Position numbers and translations under genes: made by a program
NCBI RefSeq assembly: GCF_022829605.1
Contig: NZ_JAKSYD010000153.1
Location: forward strand, 1-64,000
Direction: 5' to 3'
From: Methylobacterium sp. E-065
GTDB taxonomy: Bacteria > Pseudomonadota > Alphaproteobacteria > Rhizobiales > Beijerinckiaceae
Length of the DNA stretch: 64,000 bases
The notes under the pieces: model-generated
What the model was told of the DNA's origin: nothing
Seen by the model: the letters and a program-made list of their open reading frames with translations, nothing else
The model's database searches: none
In this document: positions 63,428 through 64,000 of the stretch, piece after piece
Layout of the letters: each line of letters opens with the position of its first letter
How positions within the stretch are numbered: position 1 is the stretch's first letter

Positions 63428-64000
63428 TTACCGGCGTTTCGGGCCTAACCGATGTTCGGCGAAGAAGTCGAGCATCGCCCGTGAGGCGTCGGGGCCCTCG
63501 CGGTCCGTGTAGCTGCCCTCCGGGCGGCCGCCCGACCACGCGTGGCCGGCGCCGCGCACGCGCCAATCCTCGACCACCACCCGGCCGGACGAATCCCGGT
63601 AGCGGGTGCGGGTGAAGGGATGGCCGCGGCCTTCCATGGTTTCGGACTGGGCGGTCAGCCCCGCCACGTCGGCCTGCGCCAGGACCTGATCGGCGTTGCG
63701 GACGCTCACCGTCCCGTCATCCTCGCCGTGGAAGACGATCGTGGGCACGCGGGTCGCCGTGGCGGGCGCCCCGAACGGCGTCGCCGTGCCGAGCCCCGGC
63801 GCCCCGACCTGCATGGCCATCAGGGCCGAGCCGAGGTCGCGGGCGCAGCCGGCCGCGAGGCCCGAATGCACCCCCACGGCGGCGTAGAGGTCCGGATAGG
63901 CCCGGGCGATGTTGAGGGCGGCCGCGCCCCCGGCCGAGAGGCCCGCGATGTAGACCCGGGCCGGATCGATCGGGTGCTCGGCCATGATCGCGCGGGTGAG
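63428..64000 (-). CDS. PHB depolymerase-family esterase, C-terminal part (5' truncated by window edge)
   Basis: The window holds the last ~190 residues of an alpha/beta esterase of the poly(3-hydroxybutyrate) depolymerase/LpqC family. The nucleophile elbow VYIAGLSAGGAAALN (G-x-S-x-G) lies near the edge, the acid in VPTIVFHGEDDGTVSVRNAD and the His in GAGHAWSGGRPEGSYTDREG. The frame continues beyond 64000 (LTRAIMAEHPID), so the N-terminus and any signal peptide are outside. Substrate may be a polyester, feruloyl ester or other acyl ester. Confidence 0.88.
   Translation of the reverse strand, partial: LTRAIMAEHPIDPARVYIAGLSAGGAAALNIARAYPDLYAAVGVHSGLAAGCARDLGSALMAMQVGAPGLGTATPFGAPATATRVPTIVFHGEDDGTVSVRNADQVLAQADVAGLTAQSETMEGRGHPFTRTRYRDSSGRVVVEDWRVRGAGHAWSGGRPEGSYTDREGPDASRAMLDFFAEHRLGPKRR

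Overview
The window is GC-rich DNA (roughly 70% by eye) from the chromosome of an alphaproteobacterium of the order Hyphomicrobiales. The best guess is Methylobacterium/Methylorubrum: there is a formate-tetrahydrofolate ligase of the C1 pathway, an Irr-type iron-box candidate, a ROSE-type thermosensor ahead of small heat-shock genes, and abundant Methylobacterium-style intergenic hairpin repeats. The genus is inferred from gene content and style, not from a search. The parB-parA-rsmG-mnmG block and two perfect parS sites place it on the main chromosome, probably in the origin-proximal half. I saw no tRNA or rRNA gene, CRISPR array, insertion sequence or prophage.

Layout. 1-1073: 3' part of ftsK. 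1483-4482: heat/stress cluster with an RNA thermometer, two Hsp20 genes, and three small genes, one of which joins an NDUFS4-like domain to a short domain shared with its neighbour. 4666-8029 (minus): galM, a membrane-anchored nuclease-fold protein and a secreted NTF2-like protein. 8326-10819 (plus): a translationally overlapping lipid kinase, TerC-family and periplasmic binding protein operon. 11290-14804: leuS and the PLP homeostasis gene. 14983-18313 (minus): UDP-glucose to UDP-glucuronate to UDP-xylose operon led by a lower-GC family 8 glycosyltransferase. 18671-24229: L,D-transpeptidase, response regulator, cNMP-binding protein, dapD, hydrolase, small coiled-coil protein and acid phosphatase. 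24246-27651: siderophore receptor with candidate ICE box, and an AEC carrier.

27771-33850 is the conserved core lptE-holA followed by the convergent mnmG-rsmG-parA-parB operon. In many relatives leuS and mnmE flank this core directly. Here leuS lies about 14 kb away and mnmE about 8 kb away, both in the unexpected orientation. The 34-42 kb stretch holds a 49-residue membrane protein, a copper-chaperone-like protein and MipA-type protein, a TipF-like EAL protein, a frameshifted porin, panC, ybaK and a class A beta-lactamase. 42042-48842 has mnmE, an ABC-F ATPase, a VapC toxin with a frameshifted antitoxin, a zinc metallopeptidase and a uracil-DNA glycosylase. 49237-55283 has ETF-ubiquinone oxidoreductase, a TPR protein and fhs. 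55410-64000 has 8-oxoguanine deaminase, a DUF305 protein, a PetP/PetR-like regulator pair, a GGDEF-EAL protein, a hydratase, a HAD phosphatase and a truncated esterase.

The most distinctive non-coding feature is a family of eight related hairpin repeats. Each directly follows a stop codon and five lie between convergent genes, which fits bidirectional terminators. Other repeats are a long palindromic family (two copies), a MITE-like element with 14-bp terminal inverted repeats, and a near-parB-region 15-bp inverted repeat. Two genes (porin and antitoxin) are broken by apparent single-base frameshifts that could be real or sequencing errors.
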